A stretch of DNA of 64,000 nt from Flavobacterium sp. MC2016-06 (GCF_009711165.2 NZ_WMID02000004.1:186001-250000), one strand, 5' to 3'. Shown: positions 44,167 through 52,426, numbered from the stretch's first letter. Translations and numbers: made by a program. The notes: generated by a model not told the origin, from the sequence alone.

Positions 44167-45261
44167 ATGAAAGAATTCTTTTCAAATTTATTCGGACGAA
44201 ATCATAATCCAGAATCTATAGTTTCTTTTGATGTTATAGATGCGATCTACAATCATTTATACAATCAACAAAATAGTTGTGAGTTTAAAATGAAGGGAAT
44301 ACATAATAATGTATTTGTGAATTTATATTCTTTCCCAGGTTCCTTTAATTATGAAGAAGCAAAAAACCAAATAGAAAAAAGCGGTTTTAAAAATGCTTAC
44401 GAAGTTCTAAATGAATTGTATAAAAAGGTTGATATTGGAGTAGTTTCTGAGGAAAGTATACAAGCTGGTTTTGATTACGATTATATTCATATTCAGTTTT
44501 ATACAGAACCTACACCAGAAATCAAGAAATATTTGAAACATGTTCTGCATAATTTTATTATTGTATTTTGTTGCACTAATAGTACAGAAATTAATGATTT
44601 TAAGCTTTTATATAGTGGAAATCACTTTGTGAATTATACAAGAGAAATTTTAGAAACAGAAGGTGTTGATTTGAAAAATCCTAAATCGGATATTCAGAAA
44701 ATTGGATTTGAAAAATTTGAGATTGTTTTACAAGGAATCTGTCAGTATTTAAAAATTGAAATACCTGAAACGGTTGCACTTCCTTCGCAAGAGAATTTAT
44801 TACCTGATGAAATTAAGATTACGGTGGATCTTTTTGAAGAATTTATCCGATTGGTTTCAAGAGGAGATATTGAAGAAAAAGTTGTTAAAAAAGAATCAAA
44901 AACGCTGTTTAAGAACTTTAAAAAATTCCCGCAAGAAGAATATAGTGAAAACGTATACGGTCATTTTGATTTTTTTGAAATTATCGACAGCTGGAGCAGC
45001 GATTGGAAATTTGATCCAGAAGATGCCGAAAGTTTTATTTCTGACTTAATTGGCGAGGATCTTAATTTCGAATACCCCGAAGAAACATACAGTCATAATT
45101 TGTTTCCTTACATTCAGTCTGCATTAGAAAAAAGAGATCTTGAATTAATGACATACGAAACGTACGGAGATAGTTATTTGTTTTTTGTTGCCAATAAAAA
45201 TGAAGTAGGCAGAATTTTAGAATTATCTGAAATAATTAAGATCCCAGTGGTTAAATTGTAG
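44167..45261 (+). CDS. Hypothetical protein (364 aa)
   Basis: A 364-aa soluble protein with no family I can assign with confidence. The C-terminal ~120 residues are acidic (FDFFEIIDSWSSDWKFDPED, FISDLIGEDLNFEYPEE, YGDSYLFFVANKNEV) and resemble DUF6630-like proteins in outline. The N-terminal ~200 residues look like a separate alpha/beta domain. No signal peptide. It begins 6 bp after the oxidoreductase-end remnant, which suggests that it once directly followed the oxidoreductase gene. A large palindrome follows it. Confidence 0.65.
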   Translation: MKEFFSNLFGRNHNPESIVSFDVIDAIYNHLYNQQNSCEFKMKGIHNNVFVNLYSFPGSFNYEEAKNQIEKSGFKNAYEVLNELYKKVDIGVVSEESIQAGFDYDYIHIQFYTEPTPEIKKYLKHVLHNFIIVFCCTNSTEINDFKLLYSGNHFVNYTREILETEGVDLKNPKSDIQKIGFEKFEIVLQGICQYLKIEIPETVALPSQENLLPDEIKITVDLFEEFIRLVSRGDIEEKVVKKESKTLFKNFKKFPQEEYSENVYGHFDFFEIIDSWSSDWKFDPEDAESFISDLIGEDLNFEYPEETYSHNLFPYIQSALEKRDLELMTYETYGDSYLFFVANKNEVGRILELSEIIKIPVVKL

Positions 45262-45270
45262 AAATAGGTT

Positions 45271-45343
45271 TGCCACGAATTACACGAATTTGCACTAATT
45301 AAAATTTCAATATTTAGAGGAAAAATTCGTGTAATTCGTGGCA
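45271..45343. repeat. CACGAATTACACGAATT-type palindrome between convergent genes
   Basis: A perfect 21-bp inverted repeat: 45271-45291 reads TGCCACGAATTACACGAATT plus T, and 45323-45343 is its exact reverse complement, with a 31-base loop. A-runs follow. It lies between convergent genes and can act as a two-way terminator. The same sequence family appears at 48011-48091, so it is a dispersed intergenic repeat. Confidence 0.8.
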
Positions 45344-45351
45344 AAAAAACA

Positions 45352-46311
45352 TCAAGGAATCAGAATTATTTTCCCAGTACTTTTTCGACTTTCTAGATAA
45401 TCATGTGCTAATTTCCCTTCTGATAATTTGAAAGAAGTTGGAGTTGCAAGTGTAATTTTCCCTTCAATAATCCACTCAAATAGTTGATTTGCTCTTTTAA
45501 TTCTTTCTTCTTTAGAATTTAAATAACTCCATAAATCGCCACCTGTTAAAGTTTTAGAAGTATCCATCAACATTCTTGGGTTCACAGGTTCTGGATCACC
45601 GCCAGCCATTCCGAAGAAAACAACTTGACCACATTCTTTAGTCACTTCAAAACTTTCCTTAAGAGTGCTTCCAATGCTGTCGTAAACAACATCAACGCCA
45701 TTCGGAATAATTTTAAAAAGATCTGATTTCCAATCTTCATTATATAAGAAAACATGATCGGCACCTTGTCCAAGTGCTACTTTTGCTTTGTCTGCAGAAG
45801 AAGTTAAACCAATAACGTTAGCACCTAAAAGTTTGCTGATTTGAGTTAAAAACTGACCAACGCCGCCTGCAACGGCATGAATTAGTACAGTTTCGCCTTT
45901 TACAGTTTTATGGCTGTCTGTAGCTAAATAATGTGCTGTTAAACCTTGTAATAATATAGCAGCAGCAGTTTCGAAAGAAATAGCTTCCGGCAGCGGAAGA
46001 ACATGATTTATATTTACAGCAACTAATGCTGCATTCGCAAAAGGTACATCGGCGAAAGCCACACGATCTCCAACTTTATATTCAGAATTATGATTAGCGT
46101 CAACTACAATTCCTGCGCCTTCGTAACCTGCAATAAAAGGAGGATTTCCTTTTAAATGATAATTTCCTTTTCGTCTATATACATCAGCAAAGTTTAATCC
46201 AATGGCTTTCATTTCCACTAAAATTTCATCGCTCTTTAATTGTGGATTCGGAATTTCGATATATTCTAAAACATTAGAATCTCCAAAAGAAGAAAAAGTA
46301 AGTGCCTTCAT
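45352..46311 (-). CDS. NADPH:quinone oxidoreductase-like zinc-type alcohol dehydrogenase (MDR family)
   Basis: A 319-aa medium-chain dehydrogenase/reductase: GroES-like N-domain (LNFADVYRRKGNY, AGYEGAGIVV) and a Rossmann domain with the NADPH motif HAVAGGVGQFLTQISKLLGA, then VVYDSIGSTLKESFEV. The catalytic-zinc Cys residues of alcohol dehydrogenases are missing, as in quinone reductases (Qor type). It would reduce quinones or enones with NADPH in the cytoplasm. Alone on the minus strand between two palindromes. Confidence 0.87.
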   Translation of the reverse strand: MKALTFSSFGDSNVLEYIEIPNPQLKSDEILVEMKAIGLNFADVYRRKGNYHLKGNPPFIAGYEGAGIVVDANHNSEYKVGDRVAFADVPFANAALVAVNINHVLPLPEAISFETAAAILLQGLTAHYLATDSHKTVKGETVLIHAVAGGVGQFLTQISKLLGANVIGLTSSADKAKVALGQGADHVFLYNEDWKSDLFKIIPNGVDVVYDSIGSTLKESFEVTKECGQVVFFGMAGGDPEPVNPRMLMDTSKTLTGGDLWSYLNSKEERIKRANQLFEWIIEGKITLATPTSFKLSEGKLAHDYLESRKSTGKIILIP

Positions 46312-46384
46312 TTTTAATTAATTTAAGAATACAAAGTACGTGAAAATTCATCTTCACTTTGTAAGACTTGTTTTAAAAATGCAC

Positions 46385-46417
46385 AAAAAACTCGCTTGGA
46401 TTTCAAGCGAGTTTTTG
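46385..46417 (-). terminator. Intrinsic terminator of the aminopeptidase gene
   Basis: Hairpin CTCGCTTG / CAAGCGAG with a 5-base loop, flanked by A-run and T-run, about 100 bp past the stop of the minus-strand aminopeptidase P gene. Works in either direction by sequence. Confidence 0.7.
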
Positions 46418-46430
46418 AGTTGTTTTATCG

Positions 46431-46510
46431 GCCACAGATTAAAAAGATTATAAGGTTTTTTTAAGCCGAAAAGTGAAATGTAATCAGTGAAAATCTTTTT
46501 AATCTGTGGC
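46431..46510. repeat. GCCACAGATTAAAAAGATT palindrome
   Basis: A perfect 19-bp inverted repeat: left arm 46431-46449, right arm 46492-46510, 42-base spacer. It lies in the 210-bp gap downstream of the aminopeptidase gene. The sequence differs from the CACGAATTACACGAATT family, but the arms share the terminal GCCAC. Confidence 0.75.
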
Positions 46511-46521
46511 AAAAAAATAAA

Positions 46522-47937
46522 TTATAGTTTAGGAAATTTCATTTCGTTAAAAGTACTTTTTTGTTTGGCAAGAGCTTCAATGTCTTCCCATTTTCTTGGA
46601 GATTCTACAGATAGATTTTCGTATGAATCCTTTTTAATTAAAATATCATCTTCAATACGAACACCAATATTCCACCATTTTTTATCACAATTACTATTTG
46701 CTGGAATGTAAATTCCGGGTTCAACAGTAATAATCATGTTCTCTTTAAGTAAACTTTTTGGTCCGCTGTAATTTCCTTTGTCGTGAACATCTAAACCAAG
46801 AAAATGAGAACATCCGTGAGGATAATACATTTTCACATCTTTGAGTTCTTTAATAATGCCTAATTTCAATAATCCTTCTGCAAGAACTTCTGTAGCTTTG
46901 ATGTTTAAATCGGCAAGCGGCGTTCCTTCTCTGCAAATTTTAAAAACTTCTTCTTGAGCATCGTAAACCAATTGATAAATGGCTTTTTGTTCTTGGGTAA
47001 ATTTTCCGTTAGCAGGAATTGTTCTCGTAACATCGGCAGAATAGCCGTGATATTCAGAACCAACATCCATCAATAATAATTGATTGTCAATTTTTGTACT
47101 GTTGTTTTCTCCATAATGCAAGATACATCCGTTTGCGCCAGCACCTACAATTGGCGGATAACCTTCGTCTTCTGCGCCATATCTTCTATGTACGTAGGCA
47201 TGAATTCCGTCTGCCTCATTTTCACTCATATCTGGACCAACCGCTTTCATTACTTCATTATGAGCAATGCAGGAAAGTTTTACTGTTTTACGCATTAAAA
47301 CCAATTCTTCGGGTGTTTTTATTTCGCGCAGTGTATTTGTAATCGTTCTGAAAAGTTCTAAAGATTTATTGTTGTCTTCTGTAATTCCAGCTTTGGTTTT
47401 AAAAGTCTGTAGTAAGCCAAAAAGATCAAAACCACTATTGTTTTTATCGATATCTGTTGGGATTTTGTCATAAATTATTTTGTCGAATTTTTTAAAGTCG
47501 ATAACAAAATCTTTAAAATCTTTACCGTTGTAAACTGTCGAAAGACCTAATTTAGATTTCGCTCCTTCGGTGCCTAAACGTCTTCCGGTCCAAGTTTCTT
47601 TAGACGCATTTCTTTCTCTAACAAAAAGGACTTCGTTGTACGTTTCACCAGTTCCTTGTGTTTCTTTAAAAATCAATAAAACAGCATCTGGCTCTTTATA
47701 TCCTGTTAAGTAGAATAAATCTGGATTTTGATGAAAACTGTAATTGATGTCTCTAGAAAAAACTCTTTCTGGATATGAGAAAACCACGGCAACAGAATTT
47801 GCAGGCATTAATGCTCTAAAAGCTTCTCTACGACCTTTGTGGAATTCTTTTGTGAGGTAATCTGTTGGTAAATTTTCTTGAGATTGGGTTTGGTTAATGG
47901 TGAGTAAGAATGTGAAAAGTAATAAAAGGTGTTTCAT
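46522..47937 (-). CDS. Secreted Xaa-Pro aminopeptidase (M24, aminopeptidase P type)
   Basis: A 471-aa M24 peptidase with a Sec signal peptide (MKHLLLLFTFLLTINQTQSQ) instead of the usual cytoplasmic location. The N-terminal AMP_N domain (RAL..NSVAVVFSYPERVFSRDINYSFHQ) is followed by the dimetal site: LLMDVGSEYHGYSADVTR (two Asp), HGCSHFLGLDVHD (His), ITVEPGIYI (Glu) and GVRIEDDILI (Glu). All five ligands are present, so it should be active. It removes the N-terminal residue before proline, probably from peptides in the periplasm. Preceded by a palindrome region (47938-48147). Confidence 0.9.
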   Translation of the reverse strand: MKHLLLLFTFLLTINQTQSQENLPTDYLTKEFHKGRREAFRALMPANSVAVVFSYPERVFSRDINYSFHQNPDLFYLTGYKEPDAVLLIFKETQGTGETYNEVLFVRERNASKETWTGRRLGTEGAKSKLGLSTVYNGKDFKDFVIDFKKFDKIIYDKIPTDIDKNNSGFDLFGLLQTFKTKAGITEDNNKSLELFRTITNTLREIKTPEELVLMRKTVKLSCIAHNEVMKAVGPDMSENEADGIHAYVHRRYGAEDEGYPPIVGAGANGCILHYGENNSTKIDNQLLLMDVGSEYHGYSADVTRTIPANGKFTQEQKAIYQLVYDAQEEVFKICREGTPLADLNIKATEVLAEGLLKLGIIKELKDVKMYYPHGCSHFLGLDVHDKGNYSGPKSLLKENMIITVEPGIYIPANSNCDKKWWNIGVRIEDDILIKKDSYENLSVESPRKWEDIEALAKQKSTFNEMKFPKL

Positions 47938-48010
47938 TTTTTTGGTTTTAAATGACAGTTTTTGGTTTTAGTTGCTGCAAATTACAAAAAAATATGAATT
48001 TAAAGAGTTT

Positions 48011-48091
48011 GCCGCGAATTACACGAATTTTCACGAATTTCTATGTTGTAGAATTTAAATGTAATTCGTGAAAATTCGTGTAATTCGTGGC
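48011..48091. repeat. CACGAATTACACGAATT-type palindrome downstream of msrA
   Basis: A 29-bp inverted repeat with one mismatch: left arm 48011-48039 starts GCCGCGAATTACACGAATTT, right arm 48063-48091 ends TTCGTGTAATTCGTGGC; spacer 23 bases, followed by A-run. Same family as 45271-45343, extended by a further CACGAATT unit. Position after msrA's stop on the minus strand fits a terminator. Confidence 0.8.
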
Positions 48092-48147
48092 AAAAAAAAA
48101 GACCATCCATTTATAGGACAGTCTTCTTAATAATTAACCATTAAACC

Positions 48148-48765
48148 TTATTTCTTTTTTAACTTGTCTTTAAAAACCTTTTCAAATTTTTCTATTTTAG
48201 GCTGAATTACCATTTTGCAATACGGTTGATTTTTGTTGTTTGCATAATAATTCTGATGATAATCTTCGGCTTTATAAAACACTTTAAAAGGCTCGACTTT
48301 TGTTACAATTGGACTGCTGTATACTTTTGCTTTGTTTAATTCGGCGATAATACTTTCGGCAGCTTTTTTCTGTTCTGCATTTTTATAAAAAATAACAGAA
48401 CGATATTGAGTGCCAACATCAGCGCCTTGTCTGTTAAGTGTTGTTGGATCGTGAACAGTAAAAAACACTTTAAAAATTTCGTTAATGTCCGTTACATTTT
48501 TGTCGTACGTAATCTGAACTACTTCGGCGTGGCCAGTTTCTCCAGTACAAACCTCTTCGTAACTTGGGTTGGCTACAGTTCCTCCAGAAAATCCAGAAAC
48601 TACAGATTTTACGCCGTCTAAGTTTTCGTAAACCGCTTCAACACACCAATAACAACCTCCGCCAAGTGTAATAGTTTCTAGGTTAGAAGCTTTTTTTGTG
48701 GTGTTATTTTGTGAAAATCCACTTAATGATAAAGCGAATAAGCATATTAAAATTGTATTTTTCAT
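48148..48765 (-). CDS. msrA: Peptide-methionine (S)-S-oxide reductase, exported
   Basis: A 205-aa MsrA with an N-terminal signal peptide (MKNTILICLFALSLSGFSQ). The active-site block is GGGCYWCVEAVYENLDGV (catalytic Cys ~38, second Cys ~41), a GCYWC form of the GCFWG motif. YEEVCTGETGHAEVVQI and DVGTQYRSVIFYKN are also family hallmarks. It reduces methionine-S-sulfoxide in proteins, here in the periplasm. Begins 8 bp after msrB, so the two are one operon. Confidence 0.93.
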   Translation of the reverse strand: MKNTILICLFALSLSGFSQNNTTKKASNLETITLGGGCYWCVEAVYENLDGVKSVVSGFSGGTVANPSYEEVCTGETGHAEVVQITYDKNVTDINEIFKVFFTVHDPTTLNRQGADVGTQYRSVIFYKNAEQKKAAESIIAELNKAKVYSSPIVTKVEPFKVFYKAEDYHQNYYANNKNQPYCKMVIQPKIEKFEKVFKDKLKKK

Positions 48766-48773
48766 TATTGAAA

Positions 48774-49328
48774 TTATTTAGAATCAGGAATAAAATCAAG
48801 AGCGATCGAGTTCATGCAATAACGTTTTCCAGTTGGTTCAGGACCGTCATCAAATAAATGACCTAAATGTCCGCCGCATCTGCCGCAAAGTGCTTCAGTA
48901 CGTTCCATTCCAAGAGAATTATCCGTTTTGTAAACAACACTTTTTTTATTGTCTTGTTCAAAAAAACTAGGCCATCCGCAGCTGCTAGAAAATTTAGCTC
49001 CAGATCTAAAAAGTTTATTACCGCAAGAAGCGCAATAATAAGTTCCTTTTTCATCCGTGTTCCAGTATTTTCCAGTAAAAGGTCTTTCAGTATCCGCATT
49101 TCGCATTACAGCATAAACATCTTCTGGTAAGACTTTTTTCCATTCGGCGTCGCTTACGTTAAGTTTTGTGGTGTCTGTATTAGAATAATATGGATTTCCG
49201 GGTTTGTTAATTACATTTTCCATAGAAGTTGATTTTGTTTGCTGCTTTTTAGAATTTTGTCCGCATGCCTGCAAAATAAATAGCGGGATTAAAAAGCAAA
49301 GGCTGAAAATTTGTGTTCTTGTTTTCAT
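48774..49328 (-). CDS. msrB: Peptide-methionine (R)-S-oxide reductase, lipoprotein form
   Basis: A ~184-aa MsrB with an SPII signal (MKTRTQIFSLCFLIPLFILQAC, lipobox Cys ~22). The domain has two zinc CxxC pairs (YCASCGNKL, LCGRCGGHLGH), GWPSFF, and the catalytic Cys in RYCMNSIALDF. It reduces the R-sulfoxide epimer, complementing msrA. The frame extends to an ATG at 49358, but that version overlaps a minus-strand TATCTTTG promoter box and would bury the signal peptide, so 49328 is the start. Confidence 0.92.
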   Translation of the reverse strand: MKTRTQIFSLCFLIPLFILQACGQNSKKQQTKSTSMENVINKPGNPYYSNTDTTKLNVSDAEWKKVLPEDVYAVMRNADTERPFTGKYWNTDEKGTYYCASCGNKLFRSGAKFSSSCGWPSFFEQDNKKSVVYKTDNSLGMERTEALCGRCGGHLGHLFDDGPEPTGKRYCMNSIALDFIPDSK

Positions 49329-49355
49329 AATAAATGAGGCTTTATTTTTGTAACT

Positions 49356-49363
49356 CAAAGATA
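49356..49363 (-). promoter_or_regulatory. TAnnTTTG (-7) promoter box for msrB-msrA
   Basis: Minus-strand TATCTTTG, exact consensus, 27 bp before the msrB ATG at 49328. It helps choose the downstream start. Confidence 0.5.
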
Positions 49364-49596
49364 CGACGAGAGTTTGTCTTGAAATGTCGTCTAGGTTACA
49401 ATTGAGATTATTTTAAGTATGTTTTAACTTTTATTATTTACGTAAAACAAAGGGCAGTAGTTTTGGTTTCTTATTTTTAAAGGTTTTTAGAATTTAAGTA
49501 AAATGCAAGCCGTTGTAAATTAGAATTTTGCGAATTATCAAGTGAGTTAAACTTTTCACAATCTTCTCTAGGATTTTCAAGCCATTTCTTTTTTCG

Positions 49597-49604
49597 TATT
49601 TTTG
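49597..49604 (+). promoter_or_regulatory. TAnnTTTG (-7) promoter box for idi
   Basis: TATTTTTG, exact consensus, 17 bp before the idi ATG at 49622. The 293-bp divergent gap (49329-49621) otherwise shows no gene or strong repeat. Confidence 0.5.
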
Positions 49605-49621
49605 TTTGATCAATATGCCCT

Positions 49622-50149
49622 ATGATAGAAGAAAACGTAATATTAGTTAATCAAAATGATGAGCAGATTGGCTTAATGCCAAAACTAGAAGCACATGAAA
49701 AAGCAGTTTTACACCGCGCTTTTTCGGTTTTTATTTTAAATAATAAAAATGAAATAATGTTGCAGCAGCGTGCACATCAAAAATATCACTCACCTTTACT
49801 TTGGACAAATACTTGCTGCAGTCATCAGCGCGAAGGTGAAACCAATACGGAAGCTGGCTGTAGAAGATTGTTTGAAGAAATGGGTTTTAAAGCAGAATTG
49901 AAAGAACTCTTTCATTTTATTTATAAAGCTCCTTTTGATAATGGTCTTACAGAGCACGAACTTGATCATGTTATGATTGGATATTATAATGATAGTCCAG
50001 AAATAAACATTGAAGAGGTAGAAGATTGGAAATGGATGAAAATAGAAGACGTAAAAACAGACATACAAGAACAGCCCGAAATTTACACTGTATGGTTTAA
50101 AATAATTTTTGATGAATTTTATCATTATTTAGAAGACCATAAGATTTAA
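49622..50149 (+). CDS. idi: Isopentenyl-diphosphate delta-isomerase (type I)
   Basis: A 175-aa Nudix-fold enzyme with the type I Idi signature WTNTCCSHQREGE (~61-73, catalytic Cys) and EEMGFKAELKE, plus HELDHVMIGYY with the catalytic Glu region. It interconverts isopentenyl and dimethylallyl diphosphate for quinones, carotenoids and undecaprenyl lipid carriers. The three following genes are on the same strand at gaps of 21, 4 and 59 bp, a likely housekeeping operon. Confidence 0.93.
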   Translation: MIEENVILVNQNDEQIGLMPKLEAHEKAVLHRAFSVFILNNKNEIMLQQRAHQKYHSPLLWTNTCCSHQREGETNTEAGCRRLFEEMGFKAELKELFHFIYKAPFDNGLTEHELDHVMIGYYNDSPEINIEEVEDWKWMKIEDVKTDIQEQPEIYTVWFKIIFDEFYHYLEDHKI

Positions 50150-50170
50150 CCAAGCTAACCAAAAACCTAA

Positions 50171-50581
50171 ATGAAAGTAACCATATCAAGAAAAGCACAT
50201 TTTAATGCTGCGCATCGACTACATCGAAAGGATTGGACATTGGAAAAGAACAATGCTGTTTTTGGAAAATGTAATAATCCCAATTTTCATGGTCACAATT
50301 ATGGTTTAACAGTAAGTGTTACAGGAAAAATTGACCCAGAAACTGGTTTTGTTTTAGATGTGAAAGTATTAGCGGATATTATACTTGAAGAAGTTGAAAT
50401 TCCGTTTGATCACAAAAATCTGAATCTGGACGTTCCGGAATTTCAAGATTTGAATCCAACTGCAGAAAATATTGCTGTTGTGATATGGAATAAAATTAGA
50501 AAAAGAATTCAGCCTGATTTTGATTTAGAAATACTGCTGAATGAAACGGACCGCAATTTTGTAACTTATAAAGGAGAATAA
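50171..50581 (+). CDS. queD: 6-carboxytetrahydropterin synthase / 6-pyruvoyl-tetrahydropterin synthase family
   Basis: A 136-aa T-fold enzyme. Zinc ligands are visible in AHFNAAHRL (His ~15) and NFHGHNY (His ~40, 42), with the catalytic Cys in FGKCNNPN (~34). The C-terminal ETDRNFVTYKG has the pterin-binding Glu. In bacteria it is usually QueD, making 6-carboxytetrahydropterin for queuosine. The longer LHRKDWTLEKNN insert is also seen in PTPS-type members, so the exact activity is not certain. 4 bp from the peroxiredoxin gene. Confidence 0.85.
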   Translation: MKVTISRKAHFNAAHRLHRKDWTLEKNNAVFGKCNNPNFHGHNYGLTVSVTGKIDPETGFVLDVKVLADIILEEVEIPFDHKNLNLDVPEFQDLNPTAENIAVVIWNKIRKRIQPDFDLEILLNETDRNFVTYKGE

Positions 50582-50585
50582 TAAA

Positions 50586-51044
50586 ATGTCATTAAAAATA
50601 GGAGATATAGTTCCAAATTTTACTGCAAAAGATAATCACGGAGAAGTTTTTGAAAGCCAAAGCGTTTTAGGAAGAAAGCCGCTGGTTATCTATTTTTACC
50701 CAAAAGATAATACGCCAGGTTGTACTACTGAAGCTTGCAGCTTTAGAGATCAATACGAAGATTTTAAAGATCTAGGTGCCGAGGTAATCGGTATTAGCAG
50801 TGATAGTGTAAAATCACATCATAAATTTGCAGACAAGCACAAACTGCCTTTTATATTATTGTCTGATCAAGACAAAAAATTGAGACACCTTTTTGGTGTT
50901 AGAGATAATTTATTTGGACTTCTGCCAGGAAGAGTAACGTATGTTATTGATAGAAATGGTGTCGTAATTTTAATTTTCGACAGTATGAATGCTTCAAAAC
51001 ATATTCCGAAAGCATTAGAGACAGTCAAAGAATTAGTATTATAA
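50586..51044 (+). CDS. bcp: Thioredoxin-dependent peroxiredoxin (Bcp/PrxQ)
   Basis: A 152-aa AhpC/TSA-family peroxidase with YFYPKDNTPGCTTEACSFRD: peroxidatic Cys ~46 and a resolving Cys ~51 five residues on, the PrxQ/BCP arrangement. PGRVTYVIDRNGV and ASKHIPKALE complete the fold. It reduces hydroperoxides in the cytoplasm using thioredoxin. Follows queD closely in one operon. Confidence 0.93.
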   Translation: MSLKIGDIVPNFTAKDNHGEVFESQSVLGRKPLVIYFYPKDNTPGCTTEACSFRDQYEDFKDLGAEVIGISSDSVKSHHKFADKHKLPFILLSDQDKKLRHLFGVRDNLFGLLPGRVTYVIDRNGVVILIFDSMNASKHIPKALETVKELVL

Positions 51045-51103
51045 ATAAAGAAAATAGTATTACATCAACGTTTAATTAATAAAGATATTAGCCTAAAAAA
51101 ACT

Positions 51104-52072
51104 ATGAAGCCAAAAATGTACCCTTTGCAATTTGCCCCGATTTTAAAAGAAAGAATCTGGGGAGGAGAAAAATTAAAGACAATTTTAAACAAACCTATTG
51201 TTTCTAAAATTACCGGAGAAAGCTGGGAATTATCTACTGTAGAAGGTGATGTAAGTGTGGTTGCAAATGGAGATCTTAAAGGAAAATCATTAATGGAACT
51301 TATTGATGAAACGCCAAATGAAATTCTTGGAACTAAAGTTTACGAGCGTTTTGGAAAACAGTTTCCACTTCTTTTTAAATATTTAGATGCAAGAGAAGAT
51401 CTTTCGATACAAGTACACCCAAATGACAAATTGGCAAAAGAACGTCATAATTCTTTTGGTAAAACAGAAATGTGGTATGTAACACAAGCAGACGCAGATG
51501 CTAGAATTATTGTAGGTTTTAAAGAAAACTCAAGTAAAGAAGAATACTTAGCACATTTAAATGACAAAACATTAGTATCTATTTTAGATACTGTAAAAGC
51601 AAAAGCTGGCGATGTTTTCTTTTTAGAAACTGGAACTGTTCATGCTATTGGTGCAGGTTTAGTAGTGGCAGAAATTCAGCAGACTTCAGATATCACATAT
51701 CGTTTGTACGATTTTGATCGTAAAGATGCACAAGGGAACACTAGAGAGCTGCATGTAGATCTAGCTTTAGATGCCATAAACTACAATAAAGTAGAAACTC
51801 AAAAGAAATACGATACAAAAGCAAATACATCTAATGTAGTAGTAGATTGTCCTTATTTTACCACTAATTTTATTCCGTTAGAAGATAAAGCAGCAGTTTC
51901 TAAATCTGGAGAAACCTTTACAGTATATATGTGTATTGAAGGAAGTTTTGAAATTGAATACGATGGGTTTAAACACACTTATATAAAAGGTGACACTGTT
52001 TTAGTTCCAGCTGCGATAAATGCATTTATTTTGAACGGAAAAGCTTCAATTTTAGAAATTTACATTTCATAG
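51104..52072 (+). CDS. manA: Mannose-6-phosphate isomerase, type I (short bacterial form)
   Basis: A 322-aa cupin-fold isomerase beginning MYPLQFAPILKERIWGGEKL. Zinc ligands are in SIQVHPND (Gln ~103, His ~105), KTEMWYV (Glu ~122) and GTVHAIGAG (His). It interconverts mannose-6-P and fructose-6-P, giving the GDP-mannose and GDP-fucose precursors that the 5684 fucosyltransferase would ultimately need. The length is typical of the Bacillus-type ManA. 59 bp after bcp, without an exact -7 box. Confidence 0.9.
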   Translation: MKPKMYPLQFAPILKERIWGGEKLKTILNKPIVSKITGESWELSTVEGDVSVVANGDLKGKSLMELIDETPNEILGTKVYERFGKQFPLLFKYLDAREDLSIQVHPNDKLAKERHNSFGKTEMWYVTQADADARIIVGFKENSSKEEYLAHLNDKTLVSILDTVKAKAGDVFFLETGTVHAIGAGLVVAEIQQTSDITYRLYDFDRKDAQGNTRELHVDLALDAINYNKVETQKKYDTKANTSNVVVDCPYFTTNFIPLEDKAAVSKSGETFTVYMCIEGSFEIEYDGFKHTYIKGDTVLVPAAINAFILNGKASILEIYIS

Positions 52073-52094
52073 CACTTAATAAAAAGATTATATG

Positions 52095-52102
52095 TACTTT
52101 TG
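52095..52102 (+). promoter_or_regulatory. TAnnTTTG (-7) promoter box for the 88-aa protein gene
   Basis: TACTTTTG followed by CAGTCGC, an exact -7 match 26 bp before the ATG at 52129. Confidence 0.5.
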
Positions 52103-52128
52103 CAGTCGCAAATTAAAATAAAAATAAA

Positions 52129-52395
52129 ATGGCAAACGTTAAGAATTTAAAGAAAGACATCAATTTCGTATTAGGAGATATTATTGAAGCAATTTACTTG
52201 TTTGAAATGTCAACATCAGGAAATCCAACTCCAGAAACTAATGCTTTGATCGATGAAGCTATCGCTGCTTTTGATACTTTGATCACAAAAGTGAACGCAA
52301 AGAACGTTGAAAACAAAAAATCTCATTTCAAACAAATTAATGTTGAATTGGAACAAACTGCAAATCAATTAATTGCTAAGATCAACGAATTGTAA
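52129..52395 (+). CDS. Conserved small helical protein (88 aa)
   Basis: An 88-aa, entirely helical, moderately charged protein of unknown function: NLKKDINFVLGDIIEAIYLFEM, a short turn with SGNPTPETN, then long helices ending ELEQTANQLIAKINEL. The heptad-like spacing suggests a helical hairpin or coiled coil. It has its own promoter box, and codon choice (GCT, GAA, AAC) looks like that of a well-expressed gene. No signal peptide. It is followed directly by the tRNA-Thr pair. Confidence 0.75.
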   Translation: MANVKNLKKDINFVLGDIIEAIYLFEMSTSGNPTPETNALIDEAIAAFDTLITKVNAKNVENKKSHFKQINVELEQTANQLIAKINEL

Positions 52396-52426
52396 GCAAA
52401 AAAAAGATAAAAAAAGGGCAGATTTA

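Noticed and set aside
47080..47473. Several plus-strand frames opposite the aminopeptidase gene
   Set aside because: Antisense shadows of a well-conserved M24 gene; composition is not protein-like.
49329..49358. Longer N-terminus for MsrB
   Set aside because: It would overlap the TATCTTTG box and push the lipoprotein signal inside the protein.
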